Positions 48,217 to 55,770 of a DNA stretch of 64,000 nt are shown here, piece after piece (position 1 is the stretch's first letter; every line of letters begins with the position of its first letter). The notes beneath the pieces are model-generated. The model searched no databases. It was not told where the DNA came from and saw only the letters and a program-made list of their open reading frames with translations. Origin of the DNA: Patescibacteria group bacterium (GTDB taxonomy: Bacteria > Patescibacteria > Paceibacteria > UBA6257 > 2-01-FULL-56-20); assembly GCA_018971305.1 (NCBI GenBank), contig JAGXBC010000003.1:124001-188000 (forward strand), given 5' to 3'. Both the position numbers and the translations under genes were made by a program.

Positions 48217-48949
48217 ATGGACCAACAGAGCCCAAGCAAAAAAGAAATAGCAAAAGCCTTTTTTGATTATAGAAAAGGCGTGTCTAATATGCGAAATCAA
48301 ATGAATAAGGCTTATAGTGGGTATATCACCGACAACATATTACAAAGACGAGATCTATTTAAATATATAAGCACTGTGTCCTTAGCAATTCTAGGTCTGT
48401 CGCCTTTTATAATAGAAAAATCTCAGCACTTAAACTATACAATTATCGCGCTTCTACTACACATAATAATAATTTTTTTAATTATTTTATACCTGAGAGA
48501 GCTTCTAGATCTTGAGGGGAACGAATTAAAAAAAACAGCAAGATAGATATAACGAATATTCTGACGAAGCAATAAAAATTGCTGATTCATATATAGAAAA
48601 AGATCTATATACCAAAGAAATCTATGTTAGATTTTGGCAAGAGATCAATGGTTCTGATGGTGCAAAAAAACTTAAGCAAGAAAATGAAGACCTTAGAGCA
48701 ACTAGGGACCAGCGCGGCAACAACCTAGACTACTTTGGAGAATTTATAGCATTCCTCCTAATTACAGCGACCCTTTTTATGATTATGGGTGCAATAGGAA
48801 CAATGTTGCCCATATATCAAATAACTATACTCGTCCTAATAATTCTTATTCTTAGTTTCTCTGATATCGCTCTTAAGATATCAAAATATGTATCTATTAT
48901 TTCTACACATTTAAAAAATATCGCAAAATCGAGGTCCAAAAATTTGTAA
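48217..48949 (+). pseudogene. Membrane protein gene split by a frameshift at an A8 run
   Basis: ATG at 48217 opens a 109-residue frame ending at TAG 48544-48546. One base out of step, from CAG at 48536, another frame runs without stop to TAA at 48947-48949: QQDRYNEYSDEAIKIADSYI, later FIAFLLITATLFMIMGAIG. Both frames belong together: a helical start, two membrane segments (about 55-70 and 75-95), a charged loop, then two more membrane segments. The break is exactly at eight adenines (48528-48535); seven would restore a ~243-residue four-TM protein. Sequencing or assembly error, slippage or true decay are all possible. The gene is clearly more AT-rich than its neighbours. Family unknown. Confidence 0.65.
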
Positions 48950-48975
48950 CCCCATCCTAACACGCAGCCACTCCA

Positions 48976-49560
48976 ATGAAAAAAATTGCGTATATAATTC
49001 CCGGGTACGGTGAATCCCATCTAAGACAGCGCGGCTATAACAAGATAGCAAAGTTTTTTGAGATGCGTGGTATTATACCCATCCAAGTAGATATAAATTG
49101 GAGAGTCAAGAAATTTGGAAAAATGTTGACCGATTACACCAAGCAATTCTTGAAAGCGTATAAGAAACAAGAGGGGGTTGATGTATATATTCTTGGGTTT
49201 TCCCTCGGAGCAACAACTGCTTTTTTAACAGCGGCACGAACCAAGCCCCGGGCGCTTATTCTTTGCTCTCTTCCTCCACGCTTCAAGGAAGACTCAAAAA
49301 ACGTGAAACCCGCCTGGATTCAATGGAGGAGAAAGAATTTTAGCGACAGGGATTATTCTTTCGCAAAGATTGCTCCGAAAATCAAATCGAAAATTTACCT
49401 TTTGGTTGGAGAAAACGAGGATAGGTCTTATCTGATAAGGGCTAAGGATGCAAAGAAAAAATTAAAGAACGCCAATTTAACTATTGTTAAGAAAGCCAGG
49501 CATAATATTAGTCAAAAAGAATATCTGGCCGCTGTTAATAAGGTAATTTCCAAAATCTGA
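48976..49560 (+). CDS. Alpha/beta hydrolase
   Basis: 194 residues. Strand AYIIPGYGESH (oxyanion region), nucleophile elbow ILGFSLGATTAF (G-x-S-x-G), acid in LLVGENEDRSYLIRA and the His of KKARHNISQKEY. It is a short single-domain hydrolase like YqiA/RBBP9-type esterases. Substrate unknown. It follows the frameshifted membrane gene by 26 bases and precedes the CYTH gene by 17, so those two may be cotranscribed. Confidence 0.8.
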   Translation: MKKIAYIIPGYGESHLRQRGYNKIAKFFEMRGIIPIQVDINWRVKKFGKMLTDYTKQFLKAYKKQEGVDVYILGFSLGATTAFLTAARTKPRALILCSLPPRFKEDSKNVKPAWIQWRRKNFSDRDYSFAKIAPKIKSKIYLLVGENEDRSYLIRAKDAKKKLKNANLTIVKKARHNISQKEYLAAVNKVISKI

Positions 49561-49577
49561 GTCCAGGGAGTCCAAAT

Positions 49578-50174
49578 ATGAAAACCGAAATTGAAGCAAA
49601 ATTTTTAGATATCAATCCAGCTGCTATTCGTGGCGAACTTCAAAAACTTGGGGCTTCTTTGATCCGTCCGGAGAGCGCAACAAGGCAGAAAGTTTTTGAT
49701 TATCCTGATTTTAGGCTTGATAAAGATATTTCTTGGCTAAGACTGCGCGATGAGAGTGGAATCGTCACATTAACTCTTAAGAAATGGGAAAAGGAAGGAG
49801 TTCACGGCATGAAAGAGATAGAAGTCGAGGTAACGTCATTCGAAGAAACCGAGCGATTATTGCTGGCAATCGGATTGCTCGTGAAATCCAGTCAAACCAA
49901 AAAAAGAGAGCTTTGGAAATTTGGAAATACCGAATTTATGATCGATACGTGGCCGTGGATACCAACGTTTCTGGAGATAGAGGGAGAATCAGAAGATGAT
50001 GTTCGGGCGGCAGCAACTCGCCTCAACTTGAACTGGCAGACCGCCCTGTTCGGCGGAGTGGCAATAGCCTATAAACAATATTTCAATATTAAATATGAAG
50101 AGATTGACCGTTGTCCCGAAATAGAATTTTCACCCATCCCCGAATGGCTCGAGAAGAAAAGGATTTCCAAATAA
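49578..50174 (+). CDS. CYTH-domain phosphohydrolase/cyclase-like protein
   Basis: 198 residues. It begins MKTEIEAKFLDI with the E-x-E-x-K signature of CYTH (CyaB-thiamine triphosphatase) domains. Further charged pairs of the tunnel are WLRLRDESG, LTLKKW, MKEIEVEV, KKRELWKF and PTFLEIEGES. CYTH proteins act on triphosphates (thiamine triphosphate, polyphosphate, or ATP to cAMP). The C-terminal 35 residues are an extension. The exact reaction is not decided by sequence. Confidence 0.85.
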   Translation: MKTEIEAKFLDINPAAIRGELQKLGASLIRPESATRQKVFDYPDFRLDKDISWLRLRDESGIVTLTLKKWEKEGVHGMKEIEVEVTSFEETERLLLAIGLLVKSSQTKKRELWKFGNTEFMIDTWPWIPTFLEIEGESEDDVRAAATRLNLNWQTALFGGVAIAYKQYFNIKYEEIDRCPEIEFSPIPEWLEKKRISK

Positions 50175-50176
50175 TA

Positions 50177-50644
50177 ATGAACGAATTAGATACAAAATTT
50201 ATAAATATAGCTCTAGAAGAGGCCAAGAAAGCATCCTGGCCGTTTGGCGCTGTTGTTGTTCGCAATGGCGAGATAATCGCGCAAGCTGGTTCCGGAGACG
50301 GGAAAGATATGGAAATTGACCCTACCGCTCACGCAGAAGTAAATGCTATTCGTAGAGCGTGTGCCAAATTAAACACCGGCGACTTGACTGGCGCAACGCT
50401 GTACGCCTCATGCGAACCGTGCACGCTCTGCTTCGGGGCGGCGTGGTACGCAAACATCAAAGAAATAGTTTATGGAACTAGCATTGATGACATAAAAGAA
50501 ATTAGCAAGCCATGGGACGGCGATCTCGCTTTCCCTCATGACCATATCGCCGAAACAGGAATTCATATGCGAGGAGGAATATTAAAAGACGAAATTATGA
50601 AAATGTACGCCGAACATCCGAGAGTTATTAACAACCGAACATAG
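50177..50644 (+). CDS. Nucleoside deaminase (CDA/TadA-like, GuaD type)
   Basis: 155 residues from the ATG at 50177, two bases after the CYTH stop; the frame extends upstream inside that gene. Zinc site: HAEVNAI (His and catalytic Glu) and CEPCTLCFGAAWY (P-C-x-x-C). The AFPHDHIAETGI and final GGILKDEIMKMY segments fit guanine deaminase-like members rather than TadA. It probably deaminates a free base or nucleoside for salvage. Operon with the CYTH gene. Confidence 0.85.
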   Translation: MNELDTKFINIALEEAKKASWPFGAVVVRNGEIIAQAGSGDGKDMEIDPTAHAEVNAIRRACAKLNTGDLTGATLYASCEPCTLCFGAAWYANIKEIVYGTSIDDIKEISKPWDGDLAFPHDHIAETGIHMRGGILKDEIMKMYAEHPRVINNRT

Positions 50645-50682
50645 CCCACAACTACCGGCCAACATTTTCCAAATTAATCTGC

Positions 50683-50688
50683 TAATAT
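50683..50688 (+). promoter_or_regulatory. Extended -10 box, predicted leaderless start
   Basis: TGCTAATAT ends six bases before the ATG at 50695. Confidence 0.5.
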
Positions 50689-50694
50689 TTAATT

Positions 50695-51084
50695 ATGAGT
50701 TACTATCGTGGAAACTATTATAAGGACCGAGAACAGGACCTGCCTAAATATAAAGGGTGGCTTGTCGGCCAATTCGTTAAAGAAAATGTAAGTGCAGTGA
50801 GAGGAACTAAAGATGTGGCAATAAAATTCTGGCAATTTAAGAAGGGTCAACCGACAAATCATGAATCTAAATACCAAACAATAGTAACAGAATGTACTTT
50901 TATGCTAAAAGGAGCGCTGAAGGCAAAAATAGAATCAGAAGAATTTATCTTCGCGGCCGGAGAATACGTGGTTATACAACCAAATACCACCAGTAACTTA
51001 GCCATTGAAGCGTTGGAGGATTCCGAAGGTATAACGATCAAGGCACCGAGCACTTCTCCGGATGATACGGTTAAACTTCCATAA
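50695..51084 (+). CDS. Cupin-fold protein
   Basis: 129 residues. A single beta-barrel is suggested by VAIKFWQFKKGQPTNHESKYQTI, TFMLKGALKAKIESEEFIF, AAGEYVVIQPNTTSNLAIEA and the terminal EGITIKAPS strand. The classical cupin metal motif G-x(5)-H-x-H is only partly visible (one His in PTNHES), so metal binding is doubtful. It could bind a small ligand. Function unknown. Confidence 0.6.
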   Translation: MSYYRGNYYKDREQDLPKYKGWLVGQFVKENVSAVRGTKDVAIKFWQFKKGQPTNHESKYQTIVTECTFMLKGALKAKIESEEFIFAAGEYVVIQPNTTSNLAIEALEDSEGITIKAPSTSPDDTVKLP

Positions 51085-51139
51085 ATAGGAGTTTGAACTT
51101 TGTGCACGAAGACTGAATAATTTAAGATAGAATCGATTA

Positions 51140-51184
51140 ATAAATAAAAATCCCCAAACGACGATTGTTGCCGTAAGGGATTTG
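51140..51184 (-). terminator. Probable terminator of the STAS gene
   Basis: On the minus strand AAATCCC pairs with GGGGATTT (with an inner ACGG/CGTC pairing), then TTTATTTATT. Long loop, so moderate confidence. Confidence 0.5.
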
Positions 51185-51216
51185 TGGAAATTGTGCCAAA
51201 GAAGCGGTTATTTCGC

Positions 51217-51573
51217 TTAGAAACTTGCGACAGCCGCCGCCTCGTCGTCATAGGTATCGAGAACAGAGAATAATTTAGTAATTTGCAGAAGGTCGTGGAT
51301 ATTTTTTCGGGCATGTATCAGCTTCAATCTGCCGCCTTTATTGATAAACATTCTCTGGGCGTTGACCAAATATCCAACTCCGGTGCTGTCTATATAATTC
51401 ACGTCAGCCAAGTTGACGACAAGGTTTTTTATACCCTTCCTCAAGAGATTCTTAAATGTCTGATCGAACATCCAAGCACTATTCTCCGCAATGTTTTTCC
51501 CCATAGAAATAGTTCCTGAACAATCCAGAATAGTTATTGAATCCATCTTACGAATATTTGTGCGGAAATCCAT
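51217..51573 (-). CDS. STAS-domain anti-sigma-antagonist-like protein
   Basis: 118 residues from the ATG at 51573 behind AGGAGGGGAGGG; the frame opens 24 codons higher but that part covers the promoter. STAS fold: SITILDCSGTISMGKN, then KGIKNLVVNLADVNYIDSTGVGYLV with the phospho-acceptor Ser in D-S-T-G, then GGRLKLIHARKNIHDLL. SpoIIAA/RsbV-type proteins release a sigma factor when not phosphorylated. No anti-sigma kinase or phosphatase is in the window, so the partner must be elsewhere. Its promoter is a perfect consensus. Confidence 0.85.
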   Translation of the reverse strand: MDFRTNIRKMDSITILDCSGTISMGKNIAENSAWMFDQTFKNLLRKGIKNLVVNLADVNYIDSTGVGYLVNAQRMFINKGGRLKLIHARKNIHDLLQITKLFSVLDTYDDEAAAVASF

Positions 51574-51616
51574 TATACCCTCCCCTCCTCTTAAAATTTC
51601 TACCAATACTGTCCAG

Positions 51617-51645
51617 ATTATAGTGGCGTAAATACCATATGTCAA
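51617..51645 (-). promoter_or_regulatory. Perfect consensus promoter of the STAS gene
   Basis: TTGACA (51640-51645), 17-base spacer, TATAAT (51617-51622) on the minus strand; about 37 bases of leader with a Shine-Dalgarno follow. Confidence 0.85.
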
Positions 51646-51692
51646 TAGTATTTTATTCTGTTACAATCTTAAAAAGAGCTGCTGATTATTTA

Positions 51693-52733
51693 ATGTCCAT
51701 AAAAATATTTACCAAACTTTTTTCATGTCTGGCGATAATTGCCCTGCTCGGCAATATCGTTCCGGCGAACGTCCGGGCCGCAACGACAGCCGCACCTTTT
51801 AAATACACGCGCATTTTTTATTTTCGGGATAATGCCTTGGCCCGGCAATCTCTATATTCCTATTATAAATTCATAGATGTGCTTGCGCCGCAGTCTTATT
51901 CTTTTGACAGCACCGGGAAGCTCGTTGACGATATGAATCCAACCGTCTTGGATTTTGCCAAACAGCACAACATAAAAGTGATGCCGCTCGTAACGAACGG
52001 TAAGTTCAGCCAAGACGGATATCATTCAATACTTGACGATAAGCCCGCGGAAGACGCGGCTATCGCTTCGCTCGTTACCGAGGCGCAAAAAGAAGGTTAC
52101 TGGGGTTGGCAGATAGATTTTGAACAGATGGATGCGTCGTATCGCGATAAGTTTTCGGCATTCGTGAAGAATGCAGCGGATGCAATGAAGCAGAACGGGC
52201 TTGTTCTCAGTGTTGCGGTCGTGGCGAAAGTTTCCGACAACCCGGCAGACTACCCGAATAATCTCTGGCAAAATTTGATCGGTGTCTACGATTATGCGTC
52301 TCTCGCTACCAGCACCGACTTCATAAGCTTAATGTCTTACGACGATCCGAACTCCAAGGGTCCGGTAGTGCAATATTCCTGGCTGAAACAAGTTTTGGAT
52401 TACGCTTTGAAATTCATTCCAAACGACAAGTTGTCGCTAGGCATCCCTCTCTATTATTGGCAGTGGAATGATGTGACGGGAAAGCGCATCGGTATCGGCG
52501 GCCGGGACGGCATTTACTCCGCTTTCAAAAAACATTACATTACCGTCCATTACAGCGCCAAACACGAGGCGCCATATCTCACCTACTGGAGTTATTCAAA
52601 GTCGTACACCATCTGGTACGAGAACGCCCAGAGCGTTAAAGCGAAAGTAGCTCTTATAAAAAAATATAAGCTCTACGGTTTCTCGGCTTGGGCGCTAGGA
52701 CTCGAGCTTCCGAGTATTTACAATTCTATTTAA
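51693..52733 (+). CDS. Secreted GH18-like glycoside hydrolase (YaaH/chitinase type)
   Basis: 346 residues from the ATG at 51693. Signal peptide (about 1-30, LFSCLAIIALLGNIVPANVRA). TIM-barrel marks: IDVLAPQSYSFD, IKVMPLVTNGKF, GYWGWQIDFEQMDA, LSVAVVAKVSD, DFISLMSYDDP, GIPLYYWQW and YGFSAWALGLE. The D-x-E of the GH18 signature is present (IDFE), but the earlier Asp residues of DGxDxDxE are replaced (WGWQIDFE). Spore-cortex or chitin-type hydrolases are the nearest kin; here a peptidoglycan role is plausible. The 3' end overlaps an ABC fragment on the other strand. Confidence 0.78.
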   Translation: MSIKIFTKLFSCLAIIALLGNIVPANVRAATTAAPFKYTRIFYFRDNALARQSLYSYYKFIDVLAPQSYSFDSTGKLVDDMNPTVLDFAKQHNIKVMPLVTNGKFSQDGYHSILDDKPAEDAAIASLVTEAQKEGYWGWQIDFEQMDASYRDKFSAFVKNAADAMKQNGLVLSVAVVAKVSDNPADYPNNLWQNLIGVYDYASLATSTDFISLMSYDDPNSKGPVVQYSWLKQVLDYALKFIPNDKLSLGIPLYYWQWNDVTGKRIGIGGRDGIYSAFKKHYITVHYSAKHEAPYLTYWSYSKSYTIWYENAQSVKAKVALIKKYKLYGFSAWALGLELPSIYNSI

Positions 52734-52836
52734 ATACATGGAAAAAGCCGTAGCCGCACTCAAATTTTACTACCTTGCCTTTGTCCAGAATATAGGCGCG
52801 GTCAACTATCTCTAAAAGCGACTTGAACGCGCCAGT
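52726..52836 (-). pseudogene. Remnant of an ABC transporter ATPase C-terminus
   Basis: On the minus strand 52836 to the TAG at 52726 reads an uninterrupted 36 codons whose middle is LLEIVDRAYILDKGKVV. This matches the last conserved piece of many ABC ATPases ('...ADRAYVL..G.I...G'). The upstream ATPase body is missing, so this is a leftover of a deletion or rearrangement. It overlaps the 3' end of the GH18-like gene by 8 bases. Confidence 0.5.
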
Positions 52837-52848
52837 TAAAAATTAAAA

Positions 52849-52883
52849 CCCGACCAAGAAAAAAAATTGGCCGGGCTTTTTTA
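52849..52883 (+). terminator. Intrinsic terminator after the GH18-like gene
   Basis: CCCGACCAA at 52849-52857 pairs with TTGGCCGGG at 52867-52875 (one mismatch), then CTTTTTTA. Confidence 0.8.
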
Positions 52884-52940
52884 TATTCAATTTTATAAAT
52901 AGTGGTTTTATCCTCTTCCATAGTATAGTATTAGAGACCA

Positions 52941-53903
52941 ATGCTTATTGATGATATAAAAATTAAAGTCGTGGCGGGCAAGGGCGGAAAAGGAGCCGTG
53001 GCTTTTAATAAGAATCTTAACAGCCTCGGGCCGGCTGGAGCTTCTGGCGGCAAGGGCGGGAGCATATATGGCGTGGGAACGTCGGACATAAGCGCGCTTA
53101 ACCAGTTCCGCTTTAAAAAAGAGTTCCTGGCCGAGAATGGTGGAGAAGGCCGAAGCCAGTTCCGCGACGGCAAAGACGGCAAGGACTTGATACTTTTATT
53201 GCCTGTAGGGACCGTTATCCATAATCTCACGACCAAGAGCGACGTTTCGGTTGAAAAAATCGGAGAACGTATTCTTATCGCCCTCGGCGGCATCGGCGGT
53301 AGAGGCAATTTCCATTTCCGTTCTTCAACAAATACAACGCCAAAGCAATTTCAGGGCGGCCGTCCAGGCGAAGCATTCGAACTGCGGTTAGAACTGAAGC
53401 TCATCGCCGATGTCGGTTTTGTTGGTTTTCCTAATGCCGGGAAATCCAGCATGTTAAATTGCCTTACGAACGCGAACAGTAAGGTGGCGAACTACCCCTT
53501 TACGACCCTTGAGCCTAATCTCGGAGTTTATTACGAACTTATTCTTGCCGATATTCCGGGATTGATCGAGGGCTCGTCTTCCGGCAAGGGTTTGGGAATA
53601 AAATTTTTGCGCCACGTGGAACGGACAAAAATTCTCTTTCACTTCGTTTCTTCCGAATCGCTTGATCCGGAAAAGGATTATAAAACTATTCGCAAAGAAT
53701 TAGGCGTATACAATAAAGAGCTTTTGGAGAAACCGGAATATCTTTTTCTTTCCAAGAGCGACTTGGCTGAGAAGACCGAACTCAAAGAAAAATCGGAAAT
53801 ATTGCGGCATCTAAACCCAAAAATGACCGTGGTATCCATAAAAGATGCGGAGAGTATTAAAAAGGTGGAGAGGTTACTGAATAAAATTAAAGCGGAAAAA
53901 TAA
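52941..53903 (+). CDS. obgE: GTPase ObgE/CgtA
   Basis: 320 residues. The glycine-rich Obg fold occupies 1-155 (KVVAGKGGKGAVAFNKN, GGKGGSIYGVG, GIGGRGNFHFRSSTNT). The GTPase domain follows: G1 GFPNAGKSSMLN, G2 around YPFTTLEPNLG, G3 ADIPGLIEGSS, G4 FLSKSDL (usual NKxD is SKSD here) and G5 VSIKD. The variable C-terminal OCT domain is absent. Obg is an essential GTPase in 50S ribosome assembly and stress control. A box TAGTAT lies nine bases before the ATG. The ABC-F gene starts one base after its stop. Confidence 0.92.
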   Translation: MLIDDIKIKVVAGKGGKGAVAFNKNLNSLGPAGASGGKGGSIYGVGTSDISALNQFRFKKEFLAENGGEGRSQFRDGKDGKDLILLLPVGTVIHNLTTKSDVSVEKIGERILIALGGIGGRGNFHFRSSTNTTPKQFQGGRPGEAFELRLELKLIADVGFVGFPNAGKSSMLNCLTNANSKVANYPFTTLEPNLGVYYELILADIPGLIEGSSSGKGLGIKFLRHVERTKILFHFVSSESLDPEKDYKTIRKELGVYNKELLEKPEYLFLSKSDLAEKTELKEKSEILRHLNPKMTVVSIKDAESIKKVERLLNKIKAEK

Positions 53904-53904
53904 C

Positions 53905-55350
53905 ATGGGCGAAGTAATTCTTAGATTCAACAAGGTTTCTTTTGAGTATGACCGCAAGCCGATTCTTCTTGAGGCGGATTTTTCCGTGCGCGAGGGTTCA
54001 AAGATAACTCTTATGGGCCAAAACGGAGCCGGGAAAACGACCATCTTCCAATTAATAATGAACACCATAAAACCGGAGGCCGGAGCGATCAACATCTCCG
54101 AGAAAGCAACAATAGCGACCGCTAGGCAGGTAATCCCCCGCGAACAGATGACGCTCACCGTAAAAGAATTCTTTGAGACCGCCTTCAAACAGAAAATATA
54201 TGATATTGAACCGCGCATCAAAAAGATTCTGGACGTTGTGCATCTCTCTGTTCCTATTACGAGGACGCTGAAAACGCTTTCCGGCGGCCAACAGGCGCGC
54301 CTACTTCTCGCCCAGGCCTTAATACAAAACCCCGACATACTTCTATTGGACGAACCGACCAACAATCTAGACAAGCAGGGCATCGCACACTTAAAACAAT
54401 TCCTCATTGACTACCCCAAAACTTGCATCGTTATTTCCCACGACGCCGAGTTCCTTAACTCTTTTACGCACGGAGTGCTCTACCTGGATGTTTTTACCCA
54501 CAAAGTTGAACAGTACACCGGCGACTATTTTGACGTGGTAAAAGAAATCCAGGCCCGTCTTGAGCGCGAAAGAATGAAAAATGTCCGGTTAGAAAAAGAT
54601 ATAGAACATCGCAAAGAACAAGCCGGATTTTTCGCGCAAAAAGGCGGCCACATGCGCGACGTCGCCCGCAAAATGAAAGAGAAAATAGAGGAACTTGAGG
54701 GCGATGTTGTGGAAGTGCGCCGCGAGGATAAAACCATCAGAAATTTCACTATCCCCTGCCAGGAAGATATAAGCGGAAAAATTCTGGAATTAAAATCGGT
54801 TTCAATAATGAATTTACATAAACCCGTTGTAAAAAATGTTAACGTAATCCTCAAGAAAAAAGAGCGCCTGCTTCTCGCCGGTCCGAACGGCATAGGCAAG
54901 ACCACGCTCTTGGAAAAACTCGCAACTGGCCACGCGCAGGGTGAAAATATCACTCCCGGCGTGCGTATCGGCTACTATCGGCAGGATTTTTCCATCTTGA
55001 ATTTTGAGGAAACTGTTTATAGGGCTCTCGCGGACGTCGTGCGCGACGGAACAGAACAGGAACTCCGCTCTTGCGCCGCCGGATTTCTTTTGGACTCGGA
55101 TATTTTAAAAACAAAGATCGGTTCGCTTTCGGAGGGTCAGAAAGGGCTCGTTGCCTTCGCGCGGCTCGTACTCTTAAAACCCGGTCTTTTGATCTTGGAC
55201 GAACCGACGAACCACATAAACTTCCGTCATATTCCGGTTATCGCGAAAGCATTGGACCATTACGAAGGCGCAATGATATTAGTGAGCCACGTTCCCGACT
55301 TCGTTAAACAGATAAAAATAAATTACACGCTGGACTTGGAGACTTTATAA
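53905..55350 (+). CDS. ABC-F family ATPase
   Basis: 481 residues, two ATPase domains and no membrane segment. Domain 1: Walker A GQNGAGKTTIF, signature LSGGQQARLLLAQAL, Walker B DILLLDEPTNNLD. The linker (about 195-265) is charged and helical. Domain 2: GPNGIGKTTLLEKL, LSEGQKGLVAFARL (altered LSGGQ), LILDEPTNHINF. ABC-F proteins work on the ribosome (EttA, antibiotic protection). With obg one base upstream, a role in translation quality fits. The Arg-rich tail of resistance factors is missing. Confidence 0.88.
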   Translation: MGEVILRFNKVSFEYDRKPILLEADFSVREGSKITLMGQNGAGKTTIFQLIMNTIKPEAGAINISEKATIATARQVIPREQMTLTVKEFFETAFKQKIYDIEPRIKKILDVVHLSVPITRTLKTLSGGQQARLLLAQALIQNPDILLLDEPTNNLDKQGIAHLKQFLIDYPKTCIVISHDAEFLNSFTHGVLYLDVFTHKVEQYTGDYFDVVKEIQARLERERMKNVRLEKDIEHRKEQAGFFAQKGGHMRDVARKMKEKIEELEGDVVEVRREDKTIRNFTIPCQEDISGKILELKSVSIMNLHKPVVKNVNVILKKKERLLLAGPNGIGKTTLLEKLATGHAQGENITPGVRIGYYRQDFSILNFEETVYRALADVVRDGTEQELRSCAAGFLLDSDILKTKIGSLSEGQKGLVAFARLVLLKPGLLILDEPTNHINFRHIPVIAKALDHYEGAMILVSHVPDFVKQIKINYTLDLETL

Positions 55351-55393
55351 ATATAAGATAATAGAATATTGCCGTTTAAATCCTATCTATTGC

Positions 55394-55422
55394 TTGCGTT
55401 ATATTTTGCCATTTGTTAGATT
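55394..55422 (+). promoter_or_regulatory. Promoter of the 55457 gene
   Basis: TTGCGT at 55394-55399 and TAGATT at 55417-55422, 17-base spacer. Confidence 0.45.
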
Positions 55423-55456
55423 ATTTACAGGATAAATTTAACTATTGGAGGTAATT

Positions 55457-55669
55457 ATGGCTGCTAATGGTTGGAAAACAACACGACCGCCAAAAAGGAA
55501 GGTAAGGCCAGTAAAGTTGCGCTATCGAAATATCCAAATGGGTGTTGGGGTTTCCAGGGGAGACTTTGTTTGGAGCGACAGAGAAAATGCATTCCTTGAG
55601 GTCATTGAAGGACCGGACGGAATTGGTCTATATAAAGATGATGGCTGGGAAATCTTGGGGTGGAGGTAG
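55457..55669 (+). CDS. Hypothetical 70-residue basic protein
   Basis: Start at the ATG at 55457 behind TTGGAGG. The first 25 residues are very basic (RPPKRKVRPVKLRYR), as in nucleic-acid-binding tails; the rest (GVGVSRGDFVWSDRENAFLE, then GIGLYKDDGWEILGWR) looks like a small beta domain. No family recognised. Own promoter and terminator; one of the orphan Shine-Dalgarno genes. Confidence 0.5.
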   Translation: MAANGWKTTRPPKRKVRPVKLRYRNIQMGVGVSRGDFVWSDRENAFLEVIEGPDGIGLYKDDGWEILGWR

Positions 55670-55686
55670 TAATACTGAAACATCGT

Positions 55687-55717
55687 AGCGGAGAGATAAC
55701 ATCAATCCGCTTTTTTA
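55687..55717 (+). terminator. Intrinsic terminator of the 55457 gene
   Basis: AGCGGA at 55687-55692 pairs with TCCGCT at 55706-55711, followed by TTTTTATTT. Confidence 0.8.
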
Positions 55718-55770
55718 TTTAACGGTAGCTTGCCCCCGTTCGCGGTCTTCGGAGTTTTGGCTTGGTAACC

